Source of the DNA: JACPLA01 sp964602055
Lineage (GTDB): Bacteria > Bacteroidota > Ignavibacteria > UBA10030
Direction: 5' to 3'
Assembly (NCBI GenBank): GCA_964602055.1
Contig: CAZRPU010000067.1
Coordinates: 1 to 9,581, forward strand
Length of the DNA stretch: 9,581 bases
The notes under the pieces are model-generated. The model was not told the origin of the DNA, did not search any database, and saw nothing but the letters and a program-made list of their open reading frames with translations. Position 1 is the first letter of the stretch. Each line of letters opens with the position of its first letter. The position numbers were made by a program, and so were the translations under genes. Of the stretch, positions 1 to 6,212 are shown piece by piece.

Positions 1-352
1 CCCCGTCGGCAAAAACGATCTTCCACATCAACGTAACAAGATGCAATTTTTCGTGAATGGAATATTCTGCATTCACAATGGCGGTAAATTCCTGTTTCTC
101 TCTTCCGGAGCCGACTGCCTCCTCTGTCAAATCGATCAGTTCTTCAATATCATCCGTAAACATCTGATATTCGTCACGGAACAGGGCGTAGATCCGCTTT
201 CGTTCGTCATGCGTGAACTCGCCATCGGCCGAGGCAAGCTCCAAAAGGAGAGCGCAGGCAGCAAGAACCATTTCGAATGTCCGGTCATCCTCTTCAACAG
301 GAAATGAGGCCCTGGTCCGCTGTCGGAGAAGGTCGATGATCTTATGTTCCAT
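1..352 (-). CDS. TerB-family protein, C-terminus cut off by window edge
   Basis: The minus frame is open from an ATG at 350-352 to the left edge, giving 117 visible residues without a stop. The visible part is an all-helical, acidic protein typical of the tellurite-resistance TerB/DjlA-like fold. Helix one ends in the acidic motif SADGEFTHDER (residues 41-51), and a second acidic motif, FADG (114-117), begins just at the edge. This spacing of two (A/S)DG motifs is the hallmark of the family, whose acidic residues can bind metal. Stand-alone TerB proteins are common and mostly uncharacterised, so tellurite resistance should not be assumed: no other ter gene is visible. The start is the first ATG in frame; a purine-rich AAAGGG lies about 11 bases upstream. 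The gene is divergent from the small hydrophobic gene at 427, with 74 bp between them. Family call is from motif recognition only. Confidence 0.8.
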   Translation of the reverse strand, partial: MEHKIIDLLRQRTRASFPVEEDDRTFEMVLAACALLLELASADGEFTHDERKRIYALFRDEYQMFTDDIEELIDLTEEAVGSGREKQEFTAIVNAEYSIHEKLHLVTLMWKIVFADG

Positions 353-426
353 GAGGTATGCCCTTTGCCGATCGTTTGACAAGAATATCCCTGAAACCCT
401 GCACCCCCGGGTTCGTAAGATAAACT

Positions 427-627
427 ATGGCAACATTCCTTCTTTGGCTGATTCTGCTCATCGTCTGTTGGCCCCTGGCATTGGCAGCCCTTGTGCTGTA
501 TCCGCTAGTATGGTTGATTCTGCTTCCATTCAGGCTCCTCGGAATCGCAGTGGACGGTGTATTCGAGCTCCTCAAATCGCTGGTCCTTCTGCCCTCCCGA
601 ATCCTTCGGGGTCCCCGGTCAACCTAA
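427..627 (+). CDS. Small hydrophobic membrane protein, 66 residues, unknown function
   Basis: This is the only plus-strand gene I accept. The protein is almost wholly hydrophobic: a first membrane segment at about residues 4-24, a proline-containing turn near YPLVW (25-29), a second apolar stretch at about 26-52, then a short basic tail ending in SRILRGPRST. This suggests a membrane hairpin with a cytoplasmic basic end. The regular pattern of leucine, tryptophan and proline, the ATG start and the fit between two oppositely oriented neighbours argue for a real gene. I recall similar short hypothetical proteins in other bacteria but cannot name a family. No strong ribosome-binding site is visible before the ATG. 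A TTGACA sequence at 376-381 could be a -35 box, but no good -10 lies at the usual distance. Its TAA stop overlaps the TAG stop of the converging membrane-protein gene at 624-627. It could still be a chance open frame. Confidence 0.62.
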   Translation: MATFLLWLILLIVCWPLALAALVLYPLVWLILLPFRLLGIAVDGVFELLKSLVLLPSRILRGPRST

Positions 628-1052
628 GGCCGATTGCTTTCCTGCCCCGCAGATTGTGCCCCCTTTCGGATCACCACGGCGATTCCATGCAGCGTCACTC
701 CAATGAGAGTCACAAACGCCGCCGTCACCGTTAACGGCCTCATGGGGCTGGCCTGAACAGGTTCAACGATGAATGCGACCATGAAGAAGAGCGGTGCGAT
801 GAGCAACATCCATGATCCGACCCGTTGCAGCGACTTCCTCCACGGGATGATCGACCAGGACAGATACAGCCCGGGAAGGACATTCAAGAGCCCCGAGAAG
901 AGAATATACACATGGTTCGCCCGGAAGAGGTAGCGAATCACTTCGTTCCCGTCGTAGAGTTCGGGAAACGATATTCTCATATACACCCCTGTTCCGAGAA
1001 AAACAAGCACAGTGCCAATTCCGATTATTGTGTGAAGCCGTTTCACGGTCAC
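624..1052 (-). CDS. Four-helix integral membrane protein, unknown function
   Basis: The 142-residue protein has four clear membrane segments, at about residues 6-26, 47-68, 79-97 and 105-128, and no signal peptide beyond the first helix. Between helices one and two lies a polar stretch with YMRISFPELYDG (24-35) and RYLFRANH (40-47). Histidines sit at the start of helix two (H47) and in helix four (H122). They could be ligands for heme or a metal, but that is speculation. I do not recognise a named family. The start is a GTG at 1050-1052 whose bases overlap the TGA of rsgA (GTGA), so translation is probably coupled to rsgA and this is the last gene of that operon. Its TAG stop overlaps the stop of the convergent small gene at 624-627. 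Coding status is well supported by membrane topology and gene packing; function is unknown. Confidence 0.85.
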   Translation of the reverse strand: MTVKRLHTIIGIGTVLVFLGTGVYMRISFPELYDGNEVIRYLFRANHVYILFSGLLNVLPGLYLSWSIIPWRKSLQRVGSWMLLIAPLFFMVAFIVEPVQASPMRPLTVTAAFVTLIGVTLHGIAVVIRKGAQSAGQESNRP

Positions 1053-2125
1053 GATCGTTTTGTCCGGCCTTTCGTCTGCTTCCTGTATTGCATCGTCCGT
1101 TTCTTAAGCCGCTCTTTTTCTTTCCGCTGTTCCGCCTCATTATTCTTGCGATTCTGATACGCAAGCTCCCGCAGGAGTTTCAGGTAACTCTCATACCGTT
1201 CAGGTGTTAATGTCCCCTGTTCAAGCGCCGCACGCACTTCACATCCCGGTTCCGTGTCGTGGGAACAATCACGAAACTTGCACTGCTGTTCCAGTGCTTC
1301 GATGTCTTCAAATGTTTCATTCACGCTTTCCATGTCGCCCCAAAGCTGCAATTCCCTCATCCCCGGTGTGTCGATCAGCAATCCGCCCGAAGGAAGCTGA
1401 ATCAGTTCCCGGACCGTGGTGGTATGCCTCCCGCGACTGTCATTCTCGCGAACCTCCGCCGTTTTCCGGTCCGAACCAAGGAGATGATTGATGATGGTGG
1501 TTTTTCCAACACCCGAAGAGCCCAACAAAGCGCCGGTGCGTCCGTTTTGCAGAGAGGTTGCGATCACTTCCAGGCCCTCGTCCCTCAGGGCGCTGGTCAT
1601 GACAACCGGAATGTTTCCTGCGATCGCGGTGATTTCCTTTCGAATCTTTTCCGAATCATCGCGAAGATCGGCCTTATTCAGCAGAACCACTGCATCGGCG
1701 CCGCTCTGCCGCGCGAGGACAAGATAGCGCTCGATCCTGCGCGGATTGAAATCATGGTCCAGGCCGCTCACGATGAATACCACGTCAACGTTCGCGGCGA
1801 CAACTTGTTCCTCCGATTTCCGGCCCGCCACCTTGCGTGAGAATTTTGTTTTTCGGGGAAGAAGTTCGACGATCGTCGCCGCCGACTCCTCAGGACGCGG
1901 ATGCAGCACCACCCAATCGCCAACCGCCGGGAGGTCCTGCGGACCCGACGCAAGATATTCCATTTTTCCGGTGACCTCGCTTCTGAGTTCTCCGATTTCT
2001 GACAAGACGCTGTAGTGGGTTCTGTGCTGAAGGGCAACGCGTCCGGGAATGAGGTCTCTCCCCTCGAAGGCCTTGAACACATCGGCGAAATGTTTATTCC
2101 ACCCGAGGGATTCGCGTGTTATCAT
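1049..2125 (-). CDS. rsgA: Ribosome small-subunit-dependent GTPase RsgA (YjeQ/EngC)
   Basis: RsgA is a cytoplasmic GTPase that binds the immature 30S subunit near the decoding centre, checks late maturation and releases assembly factors on GTP hydrolysis. The 358-residue protein shows the circularly permuted GTPase order: G4 NKAD (150-153), G5 TSA (177-179), then the P-loop GSSGVGKTT (202-210), threonines at 235-237 for switch I, and G3 DTPG (252-255). An N-terminal OB-fold region covers about residues 25-100. A C-terminal zinc knuckle has C282, C287, H289 and C295, followed by a lysine/arginine-rich tail (about 326-358) suited to rRNA contact. The longer N-terminus, with GWNKHF at 8-13, resembles the roughly 350-residue form of the family. 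The ATG at 2123-2125 has a GGAA about nine bases upstream. It lies 28 bp after the glycosylase gene and overlaps the next gene, so it is in the same operon. Confidence 0.98.
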   Translation of the reverse strand: MITRESLGWNKHFADVFKAFEGRDLIPGRVALQHRTHYSVLSEIGELRSEVTGKMEYLASGPQDLPAVGDWVVLHPRPEESAATIVELLPRKTKFSRKVAGRKSEEQVVAANVDVVFIVSGLDHDFNPRRIERYLVLARQSGADAVVLLNKADLRDDSEKIRKEITAIAGNIPVVMTSALRDEGLEVIATSLQNGRTGALLGSSGVGKTTIINHLLGSDRKTAEVRENDSRGRHTTTVRELIQLPSGGLLIDTPGMRELQLWGDMESVNETFEDIEALEQQCKFRDCSHDTEPGCEVRAALEQGTLTPERYESYLKLLRELAYQNRKNNEAEQRKEKERLKKRTMQYRKQTKGRTKRS

Positions 2126-2153
2126 GATTCAATTCCATCATGCCAATTTTCCA

Positions 2154-3065
2154 TCATTCCATCCCGCGTTTCACTCTGGCCTCTTCCAATTCCTCAATCG
2201 TCCTGGGCCAATCATCTTTCAAAAGGCGGGAAAATGCACGGTCCGCCAGCAACTTCCCTCCGGTCTGACATCGGGGGCAGTAATTACACTCGTTTTGCGC
2301 ATACACAATGCGCTGAACCTTGGTTCCACAGGCAGGGCAGGGCTGATTGAATTTCCCGTGCACCGCCATTTCCTTCCGAAACGCGGTCACATTCTCCGGA
2401 AACTGACCCCCTGCCTCTTTTCGCAATCGTTCCGTCCACTCAGAAAACACTTCCCGAATGCACCGAAACAGATTTTCGATTTCAGCATCTGTCATTTGAC
2501 GGGTAAGCCGAAGGGGGGATAATTTCGCACGATGGAGAATCTCGTCCGAATAGGCATTGCCGATTCCGCTGAAAAGGCGGGGATCCGTCAGCGACCGTTT
2601 GAGCGTATGGTTCTCGGATCTTAGCCGATCCGCAAATTCCTTCTCCATGCCTGCCACCACTTCGATTCCTCCTCGATCCAATGCCTTCAGATTTTCCTCC
2701 CCGGCGATCAGGTGCAACGACGCTCGTTTCTTTGTTCCGGCCTCTGTCAGAGTCAACGTGCCGGATGCGAAATCAAAGGCGGCGAGCCCGATCTTTCCGG
2801 CGATCTTCACGCCGGGTGGTTTCCAATGCAGACGGCCGGCAATCATCAAATGAAGCACCATGTACATGTCGCCTTCCAGGTGAAACACAATGCGCTTTCC
2901 CATTCGACTGAGTCCGGTGACCTTTCGCCCGGTGATTTCCGAGGGTTGAGGGGAAACCGTACGGAGAAGAAACGGATTTCCAAGCCGGATGGCTTCGAGC
3001 GTGGCGCCGAGCGTTCGCTCTTCAAGTGCTTTGCAATAGACGATGATATCCGGCAATTCCGGCAT
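2154..3065 (-). CDS. Fpg/Nei-family DNA glycosylase (formamidopyrimidine-DNA glycosylase-like)
   Basis: Enzymes of this family remove oxidised bases and cut the abasic strand by beta,delta-elimination, using the N-terminal proline as nucleophile. The 303-residue protein starts MPELPD, giving P2 and E3. It keeps K57 (in SRMGKR), the helix-two-turn-helix core FSGIGNAYSDE (165-175) with N170 and E175, and a C-terminal zinc finger C243-x2-C246-x16-C263-x2-C266. Several Fpg hallmarks differ. The HLGMSG loop reads HLMIAG (72-77), the HDxRRFG segment is not found, and the zinc-finger hairpin reads AQNEC (256-260), placing Asn where the DNA-backbone arginine of E. coli Fpg is expected. A conserved-looking extension, GGKLLADR to LKDDWPRT (269-289), follows the finger. 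It belongs to a PELPD-starting subgroup, so substrate preference cannot be assigned and I give no symbol. It starts 10 bp after the DUF2851 gene. Confidence 0.96.
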   Translation of the reverse strand: MPELPDIIVYCKALEERTLGATLEAIRLGNPFLLRTVSPQPSEITGRKVTGLSRMGKRIVFHLEGDMYMVLHLMIAGRLHWKPPGVKIAGKIGLAAFDFASGTLTLTEAGTKKRASLHLIAGEENLKALDRGGIEVVAGMEKEFADRLRSENHTLKRSLTDPRLFSGIGNAYSDEILHRAKLSPLRLTRQMTDAEIENLFRCIREVFSEWTERLRKEAGGQFPENVTAFRKEMAVHGKFNQPCPACGTKVQRIVYAQNECNYCPRCQTGGKLLADRAFSRLLKDDWPRTIEELEEARVKRGME

Positions 3066-3075
3066 GGAGTGTAAT

Positions 3076-4548
3076 TTACGCCTTGAAAACTGCTTTTCCT
3101 ACATCACACTCTCCGCAACGCCCCTCCCGGCAGTACGATCGCCAAAGCTGGATGGCGCCCTGCTGCAGACGCATGGAAGTAAGGTGAAACTTCGACCGCA
3201 GAAGCTGTTGCTCCATCAGCCGAAGGATGCTGTTCGAGGAGAGCGGCGGGAACATTCCGAAAAGCTCCAAAGCATTCTTTCGAACAACAGGGTCGTGAAA
3301 GATCCTGGAGTACAACAAGGAAATCGGAATGAAGGCGTTGGCAACAATATCGGACCTGCGGGCACGGCCGATCGGATTGATTGGCGTTTTCGATGGAGCA
3401 TCAAAATTGTAATGGGAATTCCAGTACGTCTCTGGTGAAACGGCAATGATCTCGACAAGGCTGGTGAGCGCTCTTTCGAGCGGTGTGGAGTGCTTTACGA
3501 TTTGTATGATCGATCGGAACAGGTCTTCCATCAGGATCTTTTTGAGGAGAAGGGCTGCTGCTGCGATTCGGATGGTCGGAAAATTGACGGGACGGGTGGG
3601 AAAAAACTGCCATTCCGCTTCATGCAATCGCTCACACGAAACTCTTGTTCTGATCGAGCGCCAGTGCCGTCGCAACAGACGGACATGTTCGCGTGACGAA
3701 GGTTCCTGCAGTGTCCGCACCTGGGGCAGAAGTCCGGCAACGCCCAGCAGGAGCGCCTCCGAAACAAGGGGATCCTGGACAGGGTTTATCGATTGAATGA
3801 CTTTCAGCGAAGCACTTCTTGCCAGCCGGACAAACGGTTCCCGGTTTTTGGAATACCCGAGGCCGTCCATGATCCCTTCGTAAAGGATCTGATCCCACAG
3901 TCCCCGATCGGTAAAATGCTGCTGCGTGAGGGAGGAGTATGCATCGGGAATTTCATTTCGTTCCAAGCTGCCATACGCATCCCGATGCTCGGCTACCTGC
4001 AGCCTTTGATGAGCGAGCTCGCGCAACCGTTCCTCAAATCGACGCACTTTCATCTCCAGCCGTTCCTGGGCTAGTTTTGCGATCCAGGGGCCGAGAATTG
4101 AGGGATCAACGTTTGCGTTGAACTCCGCACATCGGAGTCCCTTGCCATGAAAGAGAGCACTGTCTTTTGCGGCCGTCGCTTCGAGTCGATAGATGGATTC
4201 GACGAGGTACGGTTTGAGAAGCAAGACCGGGACGGTTCGGCCGCTTTGCACCACTGTGGGAAACTGCAGTGCGCTCCCCTCCAAGACGACGTGCAGAATC
4301 ACGCCGTTGTACGCCGGATCCGACTCATGACCATGTCGGAGCCATTCCGCAACATTCCAGTGGATCTCAACATCGCCGGAAAACACGGTGTTGCCGATCC
4401 GGATCCTCGCATTGCGAAAATCCGGTCCGCCATCGTGATTCGGCGTCCCGGCATCATGGATGTTCACCGAAGATCCGTCCGTTGTCACAAGGCCCGCGGA
4501 ACGAAAGCGTTGGTTTTTCCAGACGTGATGGAGAATTGATTCTCGGAT
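3076..4548 (-). CDS. DUF2851 family protein; start codon uncertain (non-standard ATC proposed, or GTG at 4488)
   Basis: The protein matches the DUF2851 family, found mainly in Bacteroidota and relatives and without an established function. Signature stretches near the N-terminus are TTDGSSV, NHDGGPDFRNARIRIG, SGDVEIHW, EWLRHGHESDPAY and VILHVVLEG. Basic, helix-rich sequence and late cysteines (RCGECDVG) occupy the C-terminus. The first standard start in frame, a GTG at 4486-4488, would begin at VTTDG and discard about 20 residues. Those upstream codons encode RESILHHVWKNQRFRSAGL, which fits the family's usual N-terminus. No ATG, GTG or TTG occurs in frame between the stop at 4603-4605 and 4488. 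I place the start at ATC (4546-4548) because a G6 run lies six bases upstream and the length, 490 residues, then fits. A base error or small frameshift at the start is the alternative. It is first in the glycosylase-rsgA operon. Product identity is firmer than the start. Confidence 0.88.
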   Translation of the reverse strand: MRESILHHVWKNQRFRSAGLVTTDGSSVNIHDAGTPNHDGGPDFRNARIRIGNTVFSGDVEIHWNVAEWLRHGHESDPAYNGVILHVVLEGSALQFPTVVQSGRTVPVLLLKPYLVESIYRLEATAAKDSALFHGKGLRCAEFNANVDPSILGPWIAKLAQERLEMKVRRFEERLRELAHQRLQVAEHRDAYGSLERNEIPDAYSSLTQQHFTDRGLWDQILYEGIMDGLGYSKNREPFVRLARSASLKVIQSINPVQDPLVSEALLLGVAGLLPQVRTLQEPSSREHVRLLRRHWRSIRTRVSCERLHEAEWQFFPTRPVNFPTIRIAAAALLLKKILMEDLFRSIIQIVKHSTPLERALTSLVEIIAVSPETYWNSHYNFDAPSKTPINPIGRARRSDIVANAFIPISLLYSRIFHDPVVRKNALELFGMFPPLSSNSILRLMEQQLLRSKFHLTSMRLQQGAIQLWRSYCREGRCGECDVGKAVFKA

Positions 4549-4570
4549 GGCACACCCCCCGGTGATTTTC

Positions 4571-4649
4571 GCAGATTGTGCGGATTGAACGCAGATTACA
4601 GATTACGCAGATTCTGCAGATAACCACAGATTATGCAGATTCCGCAGAT
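4571..4649. repeat. Imperfect tandem repeat of GCAGATT units, period 9-10 bp
   Basis: GCAGAT occurs at 4571, 4591, 4607, 4616, 4635 and 4644. Degenerate copies (GGATT, ACAGATTA) fall at 4581-4585, 4598-4605 and 4626-4633, so units follow each other every 7-10 bases. Spacing near one helical turn keeps the copies on about the same face of DNA. The array fills most of the 115 bp between the end of pyrF and the proposed start of the DUF2851 gene, so it lies in the leader of the latter. There are no unique spacers, so it is not a CRISPR. Similar CAGATTACG-type arrays are seen in intergenic regions of various bacteria, but I can name no function. It could be a slippage-generated repeat, a protein-binding array or a transcript-processing element. 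Confidence 0.8.
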
Positions 4650-4663
4650 GGTGCTCATACTCC

Positions 4664-5488
4664 TTATCCCCCGAAGAATTCGGCCTGATACATGCGGATC
4701 TCGTCGCGAACTGCCATGGCTTCCTTGCGAACCGTTGCAGCAAAATCCATGTCGCGCGAGGAATAGATGATCGACCGTCCGACGTTGACAACAGCCATGA
4801 GGCCTTTTCGATCGCATCCGTAACGGATGACCGAGCGAAGATCTCCTCCCTGTTTGCCGATGCCGGGAATAAGCAGCGGCATCGCGGGAACCATGGAGCG
4901 GATCTTCCTCAACTCCTTCGGATGCGTAGCTCCGACGACAAGCCCGATGTTGTCATTTGTGTTCCATTTTTTCGCCGCGCCGACGATCTTCTCAAACAAC
5001 GGCACTTGCCCGACCTTCAGCCGTTGAAAATCTTTTGAGCCAGGATTTGAGGTGAGCGCGAGCAGAAACACCCCTCGTTCACGGTATTTAAGAAACGGCT
5101 CGACCGAATCGCGTCCCATGTAGGGATTCACCGTCACCGCACCGAATTTAAGATCTGCCAGCAGCGCAGATGCATACCGGTCGGCCGTATTGCCAATGTC
5201 ACCGCGTTTGGCATCTCCGATGACGAGGATGTCCGGTGGAATTGTAGAAATGGTTTTTTGAAGGACGCTCCAACCCTTGGAGCCAAGCGCCTCATAAAAA
5301 GCGAGATTGAGCTTGTATCCGCAGACAAGATCCCTGGTCGCCTCGATCACCTGCCTGTTGAATTCCAGAACGGAATCGGCAGTTTTGCCGAGATGGGGCG
5401 GTAGAAGATCGGGGTCGGTGTCCAATCCGACACACAGAAGAGAGTTCTGGTCTTCCTGAATCTTCCGCAAGGATTCTGCAAAACTCAT
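4664..5488 (-). CDS. pyrF: Orotidine-5'-phosphate decarboxylase
   Basis: PyrF decarboxylates orotidine 5'-phosphate to UMP, the last step of de novo pyrimidine synthesis, in the cytoplasm. The 274-residue length fits the longer (type 2) bacterial form rather than the roughly 230-residue E. coli type. Visible motifs are GLDTDP (21-26) at the first strand, a lysine in GYKLN (57-61), the catalytic loop DAKRGDIGN (92-100) with D92, K94 and D97, NPYMG (121-125), VGATHP (185-190), the phosphate-gripping PGIGKQGGD (208-216) and NVGRSIIY (235-242). The full set of catalytic residues is present. The start ATG at 5486-5488 gives the expected MSFAESL N-terminus; upstream only a weak purine-rich sequence is seen. 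It lies 19 bp after dcd and is probably cotranscribed with it. No terminator hairpin is evident after its TAA; the GCAGATT array follows directly. Confidence 0.98.
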   Translation of the reverse strand: MSFAESLRKIQEDQNSLLCVGLDTDPDLLPPHLGKTADSVLEFNRQVIEATRDLVCGYKLNLAFYEALGSKGWSVLQKTISTIPPDILVIGDAKRGDIGNTADRYASALLADLKFGAVTVNPYMGRDSVEPFLKYRERGVFLLALTSNPGSKDFQRLKVGQVPLFEKIVGAAKKWNTNDNIGLVVGATHPKELRKIRSMVPAMPLLIPGIGKQGGDLRSVIRYGCDRKGLMAVVNVGRSIIYSSRDMDFAATVRKEAMAVRDEIRMYQAEFFGG

Positions 5489-5507
5489 GATGCTGTTCTC
5501 GTTCCGA

Positions 5508-6044
5508 TCACTTGAAGTTCTTCCACATCATGGATTCCACCGGCTTTATGGTGCGCTTGTTGTATTTGGCACCTTTCTTTCGGGAATAGGGGATTTCAAC
5601 TTCGCCCGATATTTCGAAGTAAATCAACTGTCCAATAGGCATCCCGGCATAGATCCGCACGGGCTGTCGAACGGAGATCTCGAGCGTCCAGGTATTGCAG
5701 AATCCCACGTCCCCTTTGCCGGCGGTTGCGTGGATATCGATTCCCAACCGGCCGATACTGCTTTTTCCTTCGAGAAATGGCACATGTTTGTGGGTCTCGG
5801 TGTATTCCTCCGTGACGCCAAGATACAGTTTGCTGGGTACGAGGATCAGGCCCTCTTTGGGGATTTTGAAATAGTGAACGGCATTGTGCCTTTTACAGTC
5901 GAGAATCTCCTCGTTATACATCGCCAGCCAGGCGCCCAGATGAACGTCATAACTGTTCGATCCGAGGTATTTCCGCTTAAACGGACGGATGACGATGCTT
6001 CCTTCATCCATTTCACGCAGAATTTGCTTGTCAGAGAGAATCAT
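5508..6044 (-). CDS. dcd: dCTP deaminase
   Basis: Dcd deaminates dCTP to dUTP, the route to dTMP in many bacteria; it is a soluble homotrimer related to dUTPases. I chose the ATG at 6042-6044 because it gives the family start MILSDKQI and has GGAGG three bases upstream. An earlier in-frame ATG at 6077 would add eleven non-conserved residues. The resulting protein has 178 residues, slightly shorter than the E. coli enzyme. Motifs in this numbering: SNSYDVHLG (29-37), EGKSSIGRLG (92-101) with the Ser-Ser/Arg substrate loop, TAGKGDVGF (107-115), the catalytic glutamate E122 in TLEI, and GMPIGQL (134-140). Whether it also hydrolyses dUTP, as bifunctional members do, cannot be decided from motifs alone. 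It is the first gene before pyrF, and the 168-bp upstream gap is the likely promoter region, though I see no convincing -35/-10 pair. Confidence 0.96.
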   Translation of the reverse strand: MILSDKQILREMDEGSIVIRPFKRKYLGSNSYDVHLGAWLAMYNEEILDCKRHNAVHYFKIPKEGLILVPSKLYLGVTEEYTETHKHVPFLEGKSSIGRLGIDIHATAGKGDVGFCNTWTLEISVRQPVRIYAGMPIGQLIYFEISGEVEIPYSRKKGAKYNKRTIKPVESMMWKNFK

Positions 6045-6127
6045 AAACCTCCATGCGGGATATCCGAGAATGTACAATTTTTTTTCGACAAACCATTTTC
6101 CAAAGTAGTTACACGAGAGACATAGAT

Positions 6128-6184
6128 CCCGAAGGGACCCCCGCCTGACCTAACGAGAACCATAATGTCGGGCAGGCCTTCGGG
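6128..6184. repeat. GC-rich interrupted palindrome in the gap upstream of dcd
   Basis: CCCGAAGG (6128-6135) is the exact reverse complement of CCTTCGGG (6177-6184). Inside it GCCTGAC (6143-6149) pairs with GTCGGGC (6167-6173), with one G:T wobble, around a 17-base loop. An uneven internal loop (7 and 3 bases) separates the two stems. An alternative pairing of CCCCCG (6138-6143) with CGGGGG (6181-6186) also exists. The element sits after the stop of the receptor-like gene and before dcd on the minus strand. No T-run follows the stem in either direction, so it is not a classical intrinsic terminator. It may be a REP-like dispersed repeat, a processing or attenuation structure, or a factor-assisted terminator for the membrane cassette. 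Confidence 0.5.
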
Positions 6185-6212
6185 GGAAAAGAAAGAGTTC
6201 CACAGAGTGATA

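Noticed and set aside
1..352. Tellurite-resistance operon.
   Set aside because: Only a single TerB-type domain is visible and no other ter gene is present; such domains are widespread outside tellurite resistance.
395..413. Small hairpin AACCC/GGGTT in the divergent gap as an operator or terminator.
   Set aside because: A five-base stem with a nine-base loop is within chance expectation and has no T-run.
213..734. A 173-residue plus-strand open frame across the left end.
   Set aside because: It runs antisense to the TerB-type gene and across the small hydrophobic gene; the product is Arg/Ser/Pro-rich and has no domain character.
1259..1840. A 193-residue plus-strand open frame opposite rsgA.
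   Set aside because: It mirrors the coding frame of rsgA, which has every GTPase motif; the antisense product is nondescript.
4571..4649. The repeat array as a CRISPR.
   Set aside because: Units are 9-10 bp with no unique spacers and there are no cas genes nearby.
4596..4658. A 20-residue minus-strand open frame starting just after pyrF, preceded by AAGGAG, as a possible leader peptide.
   Set aside because: The purine box is only one base from the ATG, too close to work well, and the peptide is simply a reading of the GCAGATT repeat array.
6078..6085. Run of eight T on the plus strand as an intrinsic terminator.
   Set aside because: No plus-strand gene ends nearby and the palindrome lies downstream of it, not upstream.
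5487..6125. A 212-residue plus-strand open frame opposite dcd.
   Set aside because: It is fully antisense to a well-conserved dCTP deaminase and shows no motif of its own.
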